From assembly GCA_026168455.1 (NCBI GenBank), contig CM047426.1, positions 4,891,501-4,955,500 of the forward strand: 64,000 nucleotides of DNA, written 5' to 3'. The stretch is from Theocolax elegans (taxonomy: Eukaryota > Arthropoda > Insecta > Hymenoptera > Cerocephalidae). The notes under the pieces were generated by a model that was not told where the DNA came from, ran no database searches, and was given only the letters and a program-made list of their open reading frames with translations. Position numbers and translations under genes: made by a program. This document shows, one piece after another, positions 20,901 to 64,000 of the stretch (within the stretch, counting starts at the first letter, position 1; each line of letters starts with the position of its first letter).

Positions 20901-23519
20901 ATTTCTACGTATAAGTATTATTTTTCAAAAAACCGTTTTTTTTAGACAAAATCGATAAATGATTTTTTTCTTTACATTATAAAAAAAGTCATTTACTTTA
21001 TTCAAAACTGATTTTCTTTTTTGACAAAATCTTGTACAGTTTAACACACATAAAATAATCTTATAACAAAAACATCGATGATCAATCCCGATAAACAGAG
21101 CCGCTCGTATAACCGAGAACCAAAAATGTGAATCAGGAAGTGATAAAAAAAAAGAAAGAAAATCGGTATACACACGCACACACATATATAAAAATAAACG
21201 CAAAGACATTATTCAAATAGCGTTCGGAAGAATGCCGACACGCCCCTAAAAATTTATTATCTTGTATCGGGGAAAAATTAAGAGATGTTAATTTGCGTTA
21301 AACGTATAATAAAGCTTCGAGCGAGCCTTGGGAGAAGAAGGAAAAAAGAAAACAACGCTTCTTCTTAATCTATTTCAAACGTCGAACCTTGACTCTTACA
21401 ACTTTGTACATATATATATATAATCATCGTTTTTAGCGTAACCTATTTTTTTTTTATTATTTAAAATATACCGAACGATCGCGTGAACTTTAAACCCTGA
21501 GTTAGGACGTTGCACCGTAAAATAAAGTTTTTTTTTAATTAGAAGAAAGTAAAAAAAAATTATAATAAACTTTAAACTATCGTTCGAAATTTCTTTCGTA
21601 ACATATATTTATATAAGTGTGTACATTCTGTTACTAAGCCAAAATACAATTCTGTTTTTACCTATACGGTTTCGTAAAGAAAAAAAAAAGAGTATACGAG
21701 CCTTAAAATACACGTTACTCCCGAATTTATATTATGTTAATGTACAGCGAGGTTTTGAAAAACTTTTTTTTTGTGTATTAAAGTGGAAACATTTTTTGCC
21801 GGAAAATCGAAAACGTCGTTACTTTTACTTTGTAAAAAAAAACACGCGTGTGTAAGGGACGCTTCGATGTGAAAAAATCGTTGTAATGAAGAAAAAAAAA
21901 CCGAAAATTTTGAGGCCACACTAGCAAAAGACATTGTGATGAATGAACCCTTAAATTGAATTGGAGCATCGAAAAGAGGTTAACCAGTCTGCCAAGCGAA
22001 GAGACATAATAGCAGATGTGTAACCTAACAGTAAAAATTATTCTACAATTAAACTACGAGCAATTATTTTAAATATACACTGGTATACATGCATACAAGT
22101 ATATACCTATATATGTGAATTTTAAAATGAATTTCATCTTTTTTTTTTATTTTAAGATTTTTTGATACACCTGAAAAAAATAATAGTTTCGTTGAGTAAT
22201 ATACGAGTTAAGTAAAAATAAAATAATTATTTAGAGTCAAAATTAAAAAAAATAATAATTATTTAATTTGTTTTTATTCTTTAGACGATATACAAAAATA
22301 ATCGTTTTGGGGATTGTTTAGTTAAAATTTTTACTTAGTAAAAATAATCGGTTTTCGGTGTTATCAACATTTTTTTCGTGTAGCATGAACGAAAATCCTT
22401 ATGCGGAGTGCAATTAAAATTTTTACTTAGAGAAAATCGTAGAAGAAATCGTAGATTCGGAGTGAAATGAACATTTCTTGCACAAAAAAATAATAAGTAA
22501 ACAAAATTCTTTCTATGATTCAGTCTTTAAATTAATTATCATACATTTTTCCACATAATACCAAAAATTGTAAAAAAAATCTCGTTTTTTATAATTATAA
22601 AAGAAATTTTGTCGATATAGCGATCCCATGGGTTTTAAAGCCGAAAAAAAAATTATTTTTATATAAAACTTAAAATTTAAGTACTTAGCTACATTTTACT
22701 AAACAACTGAGTTTACTTAAATTCAATTATCAAACCAATCATTTGAAAAAAAAATTACTTGACAAATAGGAGAGAGAAAAAGTTGATTGATGTTTTTAAT
22801 ACACGTCGATTAATGTCTATAAAAATCAGTATGAACGAAAATTGCATCGAAATTAAAAATGTCAATTACTTTTTAATTAAATAATTATGCAAAAAAATTA
22901 TTATTTATAATAATTTATTCAATATCGATATCGAACAGTCTTTTAAACAGTCGCTAAAAAAATTTCTAGGTAGATTTATATCAACTCTGCATTATATATA
23001 GGCTTGAAATATTACTGCATATTCTACATTAAAAATTTCGTAACGCAATCACAGTTATCTTTCTAATTTTTAATATAACTAAAACTTTTCCTGAAAAATT
23101 TCGCATTTAAAGTTCCTGCATACACTTTCGGTCATTCATAAAGACATTAACAAATAAAAAAAATTAATTGAAATAACGTTCCATCACTCGAAAAATCCAC
23201 AATAGATATATCACACTGAACAAAACCGTACATCGAACACACACACACATACATATATTTTATAATCATTATACATCCATACACATTTTTTTCTTGATCA
23301 AAGCAAACTTCATAATATGTAAGAGGTAAAATTGCATTTAAAAAAAAAATACACCCCTATCACAAATAAGTACACACAGACACCTACATATATATACACC
23401 ACCCCGCATTCTGAAAAAAACATTAAAAAAAAACCAGAAAAGAAAATGTCGATGTGGAGCAAAGGCACCAAAGATATATAGGAATGGTTGCCAAAATAAT
23501 TAGGAAGTCGTCTAAAGCT
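17971..23519. other. AT-rich intergenic or intronic DNA
   Basis: Apart from the tandem duplication at 19271-19916, nothing coding is supported. A GC-richer shoulder at about 17971-18120 could be the transcribed start of a noncoding exon after P2. Open stretches in this region are low-complexity artefacts. Confidence 0.35.
19271..19916 (+). repeat. Tandem duplication, unit about 325 bp, two copies
   Basis: The block starting TACTTTAGATGGAAACTTGA at 19291 recurs at 19616, and the match continues through TAGCTGAATCTGA and the ATACGGTAATTAAAAAAGCA block to about 19916. Differences are a few substitutions and a short deletion, so the duplication is fairly young. Non-coding. Confidence 0.75.
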
Positions 23520-23720
23520 GCGCGCGTGCTAAAACCGTCCGCTCGGGCACGCGCGATTTGGCCGGCCCTGGGTGATAAGTATATATTCTCTCTCTCCCGG
23601 GCGTTGTACAGCTGGTTACCCAGTGGTGGTGGTGGTGGTGGTGGTGGTGGTGGAGGTACCGCACCACCCGGTGACTCTCAGTCCGTCGTGACCGGAGACG
23701 CGGTACGCATTATATATATA
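23520..23720 (+). promoter_or_regulatory. GC-rich island with (GGT)n microsatellite
   Basis: A local GC-rich block in AT-rich DNA contains GTATATATTC (about 23579-23588) followed by a CT run, and a (GGT)n tract at 23623-23656. The glycine run readable here is a consequence of the microsatellite, not a protein. It may be part of an alternative SERCA promoter or enhancer. Confidence 0.25.
23623..23656. repeat. (GGT)n microsatellite
   Basis: About 11 GGT units inside a GC-rich island. Confidence 0.9.
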
Positions 23721-24341
23721 CACATACACACACACAGACACACAGACAAATTCTTAGACGTACACCTCCACATTCGGATCGCGGGGACGATCTCTGGTTT
23801 AAATGCGTCGAACGGCCAGTCGATGTGATATCCTTATCGAGTAGTAATATATATATATATATGTCATTTGTGTTTATTACCCTTAAAAAAAAAAATTTTT
23901 TTTTTCGTCCGTTATACACACATACATATAAAAATCTAATTAAAAATATAATAATAATACTTTGGTGAGCGGAACGGTGTATATATATATATATACACAA
24001 GAGAGAGAGGGAGAAAGAGAAGATAATCATCTGTTTCGTTACGTAATCGATTTTTTTTTCGATCAAATTGTCAGGATTACGTGTATTTTTAAAATTCACG
24101 TATTACAAGTGTTTAAAAGTGGCGCGGTGGTCATTAATGATCGTGTATTAAGTATATAAAAAAAAATTGTGATATACCCGCAAAGTGCACAGTGTCATAT
24201 ATATATATATATATACGTATACATCGAATAAAAAAAGTGCATATATATGTATAAAATTAAAAAAAAAAATATGTACGCATATAAGAAAGAAAGAGAAAAT
24301 AAAAAAGTTATTTATATTTTTAGAAAAAAATCACGCGATCG

Positions 24342-24457
24342 ACTATAAAGTTCGAAATTCAAAATATACATATGTATGTATGTGTAAAAAAAAAGAAGCA
24401 AGTGGGGTGATCTTGAGATAAGGTGACATATATATATGTATGTGTAGATATATGTCG
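24342..24457 (+). promoter_or_regulatory. Candidate promoter P3 and noncoding first exon
   Basis: CTATAAAG at about 24342-24349 resembles a TATA box. About 110 bp downstream, TGTCG|GTGAGT places a strong 5' splice site at 24457/24458. A noncoding exon of under 100 bp starting near 24372 and splicing to the acceptor at 28780 would fit. This is inference from motif spacing only. Confidence 0.3.
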
Positions 24458-24541
24458 GTGAGTGACCCTGCCGTGACCTTCACTAATTGACAGGGATGCA
24501 CTTCCGGTCTCCGACGACGCTTCAAGTTTAAGGACGAATGC

Positions 24542-24568
24542 CACACACACACACACACACACACACAT
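24542..24568. repeat. (CA)n microsatellite
   Basis: About 13 CA units, followed by more CA after a TATTA interruption. Confidence 0.9.
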
Positions 24569-26039
24569 ATTACACACACACACATACGTGTGTGTATATA
24601 TACATATATAAATATATGCGCGTTAATTGATTTGTGTTCTTATTTTGGCCGAGACGCGTAAATATTATGGAGAACGCGTGTATGTGTGTGTGTATAGTGG
24701 TCATTTTGATACGAACGTAAAATACCTTTGTGGATTTTGGTGCTTCGTTCTCCGTTTCCTTTTTTTTATGAACATCGATTCAGTGTTTTTTTTATCGAAA
24801 AATTGTACATGTTTTCTTAGGTGTATGGGATTTGTCAATTTGTGAATTGTTAGAAAAAAGAACGAGTTTGAAAAAAATTTGATGGTTGCAGATTATAAAT
24901 ATTTATATTAATTTAAATTATATGTGATATTGTTCTGAAAAATAGTATTTTTTTGGCGAAACACACATAAAATAATAACATCTGTAGCTTTATTAAAACT
25001 TCGCGAAAACGTTTTTAGAGATATTTGCAAGAATGCTATAAATTTTGTAATTTTTGGTGTGACGTTGAAATCAAATAAATGATATTTCTCCATTTTTAAA
25101 ATCGCGTTACTCGAATTCGAAAACCGCCGTCGATCAAATTCAATCGTGTTTTCAGAGCATTTTTTCAGATTGCAATGATCATCCGAATAGGTTGAATTAT
25201 TTTCGTTAGGATTAATTAAATTTCATAGTTCAGAATAATATGTAAAACAATAATAAATTATTTTTGATAAAGCAACGTACCGGTGAATTACCGGGTTTTT
25301 TTGTACGTTAATATATAGCAAATACGTAAAATGTGTATATGTAAAAACATAAAAAAGTAACTAATTGTTATTGAAAATTTTTTATTAATTATTTATTACT
25401 CTATTAAACATTTTTTTATTAATTAATTATATACAGTATTTTGTGTGTGTATAGATAACTAGGCCATTATAACAATAATTAATAGTATATTTTCAGAATT
25501 TATATATCGACATTCCATTTTCGTGTTTCTTTTGTGCTCGGAGCGTCTAAATAACCCGCGAAAATTTTTGGCTTTTCTTGTTAAATAATTAAGAATCTAT
25601 TGGCAGTGAACAGCTGTTTCGAAGGCAATTTCTGTTTCCTTATCTTTTTAAATTAAGTAAAAGGGTTGTATTTGTGAAATTAAATCAATTTTTTTTTCTT
25701 TCAATATCACAAAATTATCGACGGTTCGGGATTTATCGAGCTTGTGTGTGGGTTGAAATTACTGAAATTTCCGAAATTTGATTATTTTCTAATATATATA
25801 TATTCATATTTTACACTTCTTAAGAGCGCACGTAATGCTCAGAATTTACATTTTTCAAAAGTATACGTAAAACTCACATTTTACGATCGTCGTATGAAGT
25901 GTAAAAATTTCAATTTAAGCGTACTTTTAGCGGCATTTTTTACACTTCAGTGATTATAGAGTGTGCATGTCAAATTGACAAAATAACAAAACAAAACAAT
26001 CTAATTTTGAAGGTTCTAAAATTGGAAATAAATATATAT

Positions 26040-26480
26040 ACAAGTATTCGCATGATCAGACACACTCGCAACGCTCAAAAACGCACAAAAGCGCACAAAA
26101 TCACAATAACTCGCACACACATACACAGTATTACACAAAATCGCACAGAATCACACAAAATCACATTATTGCTCATCCGCACATACACACAAAATCGCAT
26201 AAAATCACACAAAAATCACACCATTGCACAAACACGTCCACATGATTACAGAATTGCACTAATGCACTCACACAAGATTACACTATCACAGACATACACA
26301 ATCACTTAAAATTATAACAAATTCACAATTTAGTAAAAATTGAAAATGTCTAGTAAAATACTTGCACCACGCATATAATCACGCAAAATCACACTATCGC
26401 ACACAAAAAATTACGTAATCGCACAAAATCACACAGTCGTACACACGCACACAATCACGTTAAATTACAACAGATACACA
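26040..26480 (+). repeat. Degenerate CACACAAAATCAC simple repeat, locus 1
   Basis: About 440 bp built from irregular variants of CACACAAAATCGCAC and similar units on the + strand. It gives a long but meaningless His/Thr/Ile-rich open frame. A second locus of the same kind is at 46800-47310. Confidence 0.7.
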
Positions 26481-26517
26481 ATTTTATAAAAAATTAAAAC
26501 CATAAGAATGCGCTCGT

Positions 26518-26541
26518 ACACACACACACACACACACACAC
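26518..26541. repeat. (AC)n microsatellite
   Basis: About 12 AC units. Confidence 0.9.
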
Positions 26542-26569
26542 TCGCAAATGCTTATATGAATATACATAT

Positions 26570-27887
26570 ATAGGTATCGGATCCGAGTCAGCTGGTCGAC
26601 GTTACAGATATATAGAAGGGACGCGGACGGATCACGACGTTCAATCGATAATAATTCGAAATGGGAAAGGGTAAAAAGGAAAGAAGATAGAAAGAGAGAG
26701 AGAGAGCAACAGATAGATAAACACACATCGCCGTATCGCAAACGCGACGTGTATATATATATGCATTATATAGTTTGGCGGTTACGCAATCCGTGCCGAC
26801 AATGCGCGGCTCCGTTCGTCCTTTTCCAAAAAGCCCCGCGCGTCGCTTAAAATACACCACGCGGGCCGGTAACGCGCGTCCACATAGCAGAAGAGCCTTA
26901 AAATAAAACGCGCCAGCGGCAGTGCGTCACGAAGTGATGATGAGAATCGCGGCCAATCGGAACGCTCCACATGCGCTCTATCACGACGCGAGCGGGAAAA
27001 TTGAATAGGTTCTTCTTCTTTTTTTTTTATTCTTCGGTTATTGGCGTCACACCGATCCGATTAATATCCAAACGCGTTACGCACACGTATGTACATATAC
27101 GTGCTATGTACATACGCACATACGCACATACATATAGATATATATATATATATGTATATGTACATCGGATTCGAACGAAAAGAAAAAAGGAATAACGGAC
27201 CGAGGGGGTGTTACGCAGTGTCGGCGCGAGGTGGCGCTGCGGTAAATGTGTACCACACACAGGGTGGTGAGCGGGACGGATGCACGCGCGCAGTTCGCGA
27301 AGGGGAATCGAGCGACATATACGCGTCCCTCATCCTCGGCGACACGGCTCGTCAGCCTCGGGTGATACGGGATGACTCCTGAGAAACGACGACGCCCGTT
27401 AGATTAATACGATATTATATTAATTTATATTTAAAAAAATAAATAAGCAAGGAGAACGACTGTTCTTTCTTTTTTTTTCGATCACACGCATATATATATA
27501 CATAAATATATATATATCGTTATATTTTTCGCGAACGCGTGTTATGTGTTGTACCCTCGCTGTGTGTGATTAGTCTATATATATATATATTTTTTTTTCT
27601 CTTCGTGTGCGTGGGTGTGTACAGTCATAGGAAAATATTGTGTGTATAACCGACATATACACACGTTTACATATATACATAGGGTGAGAAAATTTCTGTT
27701 TTTTTTATATATGTATATGTACATGTAAGACACGTACGTTGGGTGGAGGACGTGTAATCGTTTATATATGTAGGTTGCATGTGTGTTGTATATATGTATT
27801 ATTCTATATAACCTCCAAAAAGCAGAGAAAACTCTGTGGAAACTTTACGTGTAGCGTCTGATTACGTGGCTCGTATATAATATCTCG
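26570..27887 (+). promoter_or_regulatory. Candidate proximal SERCA promoter P4 / noncoding first exon region
   Basis: This is the largest GC-rich, CpG-rich island in the upstream half (about 26800-27400), about 1.0-2.3 kb before the start codon. It ends with the strong donor TCTCG|GTGAGT at 27887/27888; TATATA-type boxes occur near 26750 and 27570. A noncoding exon ending at 27887 and spliced to 28781 is the simplest proximal 5' structure. The same CG|GTRAGT donor context recurs at the two more distal candidates (12489 and 24457). Confidence 0.4.
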
Positions 27888-28780
27888 GTGAGTTAAGTAC
27901 GATTTTTTTTTTTCAAAGTTGTATAGGCTGCGGAAGAGATATATACGCATTTATTTTACCCCGTGTCATTTCCACCCATATTTTCTTTTTTTTTTCTCTC
28001 GGACGTTTTATCTTTACCTTTTTTTTTCCTTCTTTTTCCGATATGGCGACGCGCGTGGCGCGATTTTACTTAGAAAGAGAGAGAGAGAGTGGGAGGGTGG
28101 TGTATAGATATATATGTGTATATTACGTTTGTGCGAACGAACGACGACGACGTTTCGAGGGAGTATTGGATGACGACGTATATATATATATAATATACAC
28201 GTGTACCAAAAGTACGAAGCTTCCTTCTTTTTTCCTCTCTCTCTCTTTGGTTTCACGCATCGACGGCGGTATGGTACGATATGCTTACTTTTTTTTTTTT
28301 GAAAAATTTTCACGGTCCTCGTTTTTCAAAGTGCTGAGTAATATTGGACGAACGTTGGCTATTGCAGTTTTCTTGAATTTTTTTGTATCGAAGTGACGCG
28401 GTGATGTGTGTTAACGTGTACGTAACGTAGGGATTGATGGATTTGAAGTATGTTTTATTTGAATTGGGTGTCGTGTGGTTATCTTGGGAGTTTAGGTTGA
28501 TACACTTGAGGTTCTTAACCTATAAGTTTACACGCAGTCTCTACTACATCTCTTTGTTGGGTTTTTTTTTATTTTTTTGTTTCTTTATACTTTGATTTTT
28601 TAAGTAGTGTACATGATCAGCGTTAGGTTAAGAGAGGTGACAATGGGTGTACGGACAGTGTGTTTGAGCAATTGGCGAGGAAGAGTTGAATGTTACAGCA
28701 TTGGTTTAATATTTAGTGTGTAAGATGTATCAAATAGTTGGGGAATATAAATTAATGTAATTATATCTTTATTTTTGCAG

Positions 28781-28839
28781 AAACTAATTAGGTGAATGAA
28801 CGTTTATAGCGATTAACAAGTATCGGAGCAGAAGTAACC
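28781..28839 (+). other. SERCA: SERCA 5'UTR part of exon 2 (acceptor to start codon)
   Basis: ATATCTTTATTTTTGCAG ending at 28780 is a consensus 3' splice site, 59 bp before the ATG. That implies at least one upstream noncoding exon. The segment holds a short upstream open frame at 28796-28816. Confidence 0.65.
28796..28816 (+). CDS. Upstream ORF, 6 codons (MNVYSD), in SERCA 5'UTR
   Basis: ATG at 28796, TAA at 28814-28816, ending 23 nt before the SERCA start. It lies in the exon body shared by all transcripts that use the 28780 acceptor. A uORF this short could modestly reduce or tune SERCA translation; no direct evidence. Confidence 0.3.
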   Translation: MNVYSD

Positions 28840-60976
<32,137 letters not shown>

Positions 60977-61832
60977 ATAATCCACTGGGTGTGAAAAAAT
61001 ATTAGCGTAAATGAAAGATGCCTTTCTTACGGAAGCCAAGCACACCGCCTTGGACTTGCAGTTGCATTTAACTAAAAAAATTTGAGCAAAACAAAAAAAA
61101 AGAGAGTAACATAATTTTGCGCATAGCTTTCACCCCTCTACGAGGGGCAGGAAACTTACGAATTAACGAAATACAAAACAAACAAAAAAAAAGTGTGTCC
61201 AAGTGAGATTTTAATTACTTTTGACTGTTGCGCATGGTGTTTATAGTCGGGCCAATTTAGAGAAAGCTAAATAAGTATATATAAAAAAATGAAATCCACA
61301 AAGCAAAAGACGATTTGTAGATTGAGGGTCGACCGTTATATCTGCACCGCCACCGTACTTAAAATGAACTGTTAAGGAAACATCACTGTATTATAACGAC
61401 TTCAGTGACGCTTACGATGTTTTTTTTCTTTCTTTCTTTGAATTTGATTTTCTTTTTTCCGGCGTGTGAAAAACTAAAGAAAAAAAGAGAACTCTTACGA
61501 TCGTATTGTTTCGTACAAGTGCCTTTTAACATTAACGTTCTTTCTGCGAGGCAATAACCTTGGGTTATTTTTTCTCCCAAAACGCCAATAATTCTTTCTT
61601 TTTTTTCTCTCCTAATTAACGCTGGCTCTATATTCTTCAACTGCAAGCTTTTACTCTATCCTATCGAAACGCTTTGTCCAGGCTATAAAATTACGATTAA
61701 CTTATACGTGCACACACACACATATATATATATAGATACATTACATACATATATGTAGATTTGCTTACACACGTACGATTTGCGCACTGATAAAAGAAAA
61801 AAATCTCGGAAGTGTCTTTTTTCTTCGTTCTT

Positions 61833-61850
61833 CGCACTATTCGTAGTGCG
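61833..61850 (+). other. Perfect 7 bp stem with UUCG loop in the SERCA 3'UTR
   Basis: CGCACTA-TTCG-TAGTGCG is a perfect inverted repeat around TTCG in an AT-rich UTR, so it should form a stable RNA hairpin. It is followed by GGGGTGATCG. Function unknown. Confidence 0.5.
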
Positions 61851-62235
61851 GGGTGATCGTAGTTACCGGATGATCGCGTAAAATAATATTAGTGTTACTT
61901 ATTGGCATGTTTCCACCTTCCTTTTTTTTTGTTGTGTTTCCGAATATACGAAATGTTAAATGAAATGAAATGAAACACACAGACACACACCACCGCGTTA
62001 GAATTTGCAGAGATAAAAGATAAATATAACGGTTTGATAGAGCTAATTTATATCATCCTATTACGGAGTTTAAGAGGATCGATAGGGGGGTTTTAGGGTG
62101 AGAGTTAAATAATAATTAATTAAAGAAAATAAAAAACTTAGAATTTTTTAAAGTTAAATATTCAATTGTACATACTGACGTAGGGAGTATATATTACGTA
62201 TATCGCTGTAAATTTAAGCTTGATAATCAAGAAAT

Positions 62236-62241
62236 AATAAA
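62236..62241 (+). terminator. Poly(A) signal AATAAA
   Basis: The first canonical hexamer I find after the SERCA stop codon, followed within 40 bp by a T/G-rich stretch (CTTGTTATTCGCTGGTC). Other AATAAA motifs near 63055 and 63285 could give longer 3'UTRs. Confidence 0.45.
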
Positions 62242-62265
62242 GATAAAGAAAATCTATATAACGAA

Positions 62266-62350
62266 CTTGTTATTCGCTGGTCGCGCAGAGACAAATTTTA
62301 CATTGATCTCGCTTCAAGAAAAATAAGGAAACAAAAAATAATGATCGTCA

Positions 62351-62391
<41 letters not shown>

Positions 62392-63370
62392 ACCAACGCG
62401 CGTGAAACAAATGTAAAGCGAAGGATTAAAAGAAGAAAATCTGAAAGTAGCCTCCATTTCACGTGTGTGTGTGTGTATATATATATACACACATACAATT
62501 TCATTACACCTATAATGCGAATGCAAACGAAACGAAAAAAAATCATTATAATATATTTTATCCTTGTATCATTGTGATGTAATTATATCTAATTGTCGAT
62601 GTTTATCCGCTTGATATTTATTATTAAATACGTACACATACACATACACTCTATTTCGAATACCTGGCACACTTTGCTATTTACCTCTGTTTTTATGTAT
62701 ACCATACGTACATATACATGCATATATATGTATAGGTAGATACATAGATACATCCGCCTACTTTTAATTTTTATTTCAAACGAAAGAATTAAAAAAAAAA
62801 AAATAAAAACAATACATGCTTTGGTGTGATTTTCGCGTGTGAGCGATGACAACGAGCTGTGCTGTAAAGTGATGGAATTTCTTCTTTATTTCTATCCTTT
62901 TTACGATGAAATTGCCTGCATGCGTCTTCCCTTTTTTAAAAGGAAAAATCAAACCGAGCACCTTATACCGAAATTGGCACCCATTCTTTCTTTTTTTATA
63001 AGCGTTTTTCGATTTATATATATAGCCATATACATTTACGAAAACATTTATATCAATAAAAAGAAAACAGGTGTTGATATAACTATGTATGCGTATACCG
63101 CCTTTTATTTATATTGAATGCGCCGCCGAAAAATCGAGACTCATGATTGGCTCCGTATCTCGTAAAGGGCCAATCATTCGTATCGTTTCTTCCGGCCCTC
63201 TCCTTCTCATACTCTCTCCTCTTTTCGACCGTTACTTATATCGGGGAGTTGTTGACAACTTTACTTTTCCCCGAATTGAAATAAATAACTACGCTTCTTA
63301 TTTAAATAATTATCCTACACGACAATTCTTGTTGCTATCCTCCCCCTAGAATGGACCATCCGGAGGACAT
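62266..63370. other. AT-rich intergenic DNA
   Basis: Contains (AC)n(AT)n at 62350-62390 and (GT)n(AT)n at 62462-62496. No gene is seen. From about 63120 GC content rises toward the retroelement at the right edge. Confidence 0.4.
62350..62390. repeat. (AC)n(AT)n compound microsatellite
   Basis: About 11 AC units running into about 9 AT units. Confidence 0.9.
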
Positions 63371-63371
63371 C

Positions 63372-63617
63372 TCAGTCTGTTACTCTAAGCTTATGCTGTT
63401 TCCTCACCCTGTCGCCTTCCGCTCGATGGACACTTACTTTCGCACTCCGTCGGTGGAGAAGACTTCGAACACTTGTGCCTGATTCTGACTGGTTGTCCGG
63501 AACTGGTGGCTCGGGTGTCACCTCTGGCTCGACCCTGCTGCTGACGACCTCTAGAATTTCTACAAACTCCTCTCTCTCTTTTCGCCGCCTCGCTATTCGC
63601 GCCTCGGTTACCATCAA
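63372..63617 (-). pseudogene. Putative downstream part of the retrotransposon ORF1 region
   Basis: An open - strand stretch rich in charged residues (RIARRRKEREEFVEILEVVS), with the GC-rich composition of the adjacent gag relic. It has no motif I recognise. The + strand across 63475-63705 is also open, so coding status is uncertain. Confidence 0.25.
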
Positions 63618-63699
63618 TTTACCCCTTGGTGACAGCCTCGGAATCGGCGATAGTGTAACAGAGGGTTGGACCTCTATTGGTTCTTCCAGCGGGACTACA

Positions 63700-63999
63700 C
63701 TATAGGCCGACGGAGTTGAGACACCGGTGATTGAGTGGTCTCACCCTGTGATACCGTGGGACTCGCTGGTTGAAGGTTCTACTCTCCCTTCGCCTCTCGA
63801 AAGCGCTGTCTCTCTCTCTCTCTCTCAACAGACCTCGGTTGGGATGACTACAGCGGGGGCAATCGCTAATATCCTCTTCCTGTCGTCCGCAGATAAAACT
63901 GAATCGCCCGGGCTTAAGGCGAGGGCAGTCCCCGGAGGAATGCCTATAACCCCAGCACCTAAAACAGGTGTGCGGAGTGCTAGGCCTCCAAACTTGATT
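63700..63999 (-). pseudogene. Non-LTR retrotransposon gag/ORF1 zinc-knuckle fragment, cut by the window edge
   Basis: The - strand frame enters from beyond 64000 and runs 99 codons to a TAG at 63702-63700. It begins with a clean CCHC knuckle CFRCWGYRHSSGDC (C-x2-C-x4-H-x4-C), followed by a degenerate second one around FICGRQEEDISDCPRC, the arrangement of ORF1 proteins in the R1/Jockey/I group. It then turns into an Arg/Glu run encoded by a CT microsatellite (about 63808-63826) and stops, so it is probably dead. ORF2 is not in the window. Start not visible. Confidence 0.65.
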
Positions 64000-64000
64000 C

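Larger units (their letters stand above)
60977..62265 (+). other. SERCA: SERCA 3'UTR (inferred)
   Basis: Runs from the stop codon to just after the AATAAA at 62236. It includes two compact hairpins: CCCCTC-TAC-GAGGGG (61133-61147) and CGCACTA-TTCG-TAGTGCG (61833-61850). Long A-runs and a (CA)n/(TA)n patch at about 61711-61735 are also present. An acceptor-like CTTTGTCCAG ends at 61681. Confidence 0.55.

Noticed and set aside
23454..23828. 124-codon open frame with a glycine run
   Set aside because: The glycines are the (GGT)n microsatellite, and the His/Thr tail is a CA repeat.
25950..26309. 119-codon open frame rich in His, Thr and Ile
   Set aside because: Entirely a translation of the CACACAAAAT repeat.

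Overview
The window is AT-rich animal DNA, almost certainly from an insect. The SERCA protein reads like insect SERCA and most resembles hymenopteran copies as I remember them; that is recognition, not a search. I can support only one host protein-coding gene: the sarco/endoplasmic-reticulum Ca2+-ATPase SERCA (Drosophila Ca-P60A), on the + strand. Its coding sequence runs from the ATG at 28840 to the TAG at 60976 in 13 exons, all with GT-AG introns and continuous phase, giving 1020 residues. Every catalytic and Ca2+-binding residue I checked sits at the same number as in mammalian SERCA1.

Region 1-11.6 kb is a graveyard of mobile DNA. It holds a 2.2 kb direct duplication carrying a dead gag-like (ORF1) gene with a CCHC knuckle, several foldback elements (many bounded by TTAA), a near-perfect 2 x 140 bp palindrome nested in one of them, and two decayed non-LTR retrotransposon 3' ends. 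One of these still has a 9 bp target-site duplication and an (AAT)n tail. Region 12-28.8 kb holds no coding gene I can support. It contains several GC-richer islands with TATA-like boxes or good splice donors (near 12.47, 17.94, 24.4 and 27.9 kb), which I read as candidate alternative SERCA promoters and noncoding first exons, plus a degenerate tandem array built around the palindrome GCTTGCAAGC.

Region 28.8-61 kb is SERCA. Coding exon 1 (118 bp) is followed by an 18.6 kb intron, an 18 bp microexon, a 5.2 kb intron, and then ten further introns of 70 to 1391 bp. Introns 1, 4 and 6 carry relics of the same foldback families seen at the left edge. The 3'UTR follows, with a poly(A) signal at 62236 and two compact GC hairpins. 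From about 63.3 kb to the right edge the base composition rises again: this is the ORF1 (gag) zinc-knuckle region of another non-LTR retrotransposon on the - strand, cut by the window end.

Limits: no alignments, transcripts or searches were available. Promoters, noncoding exons and UTR ends are inferred. Repeat relationships were read by eye.
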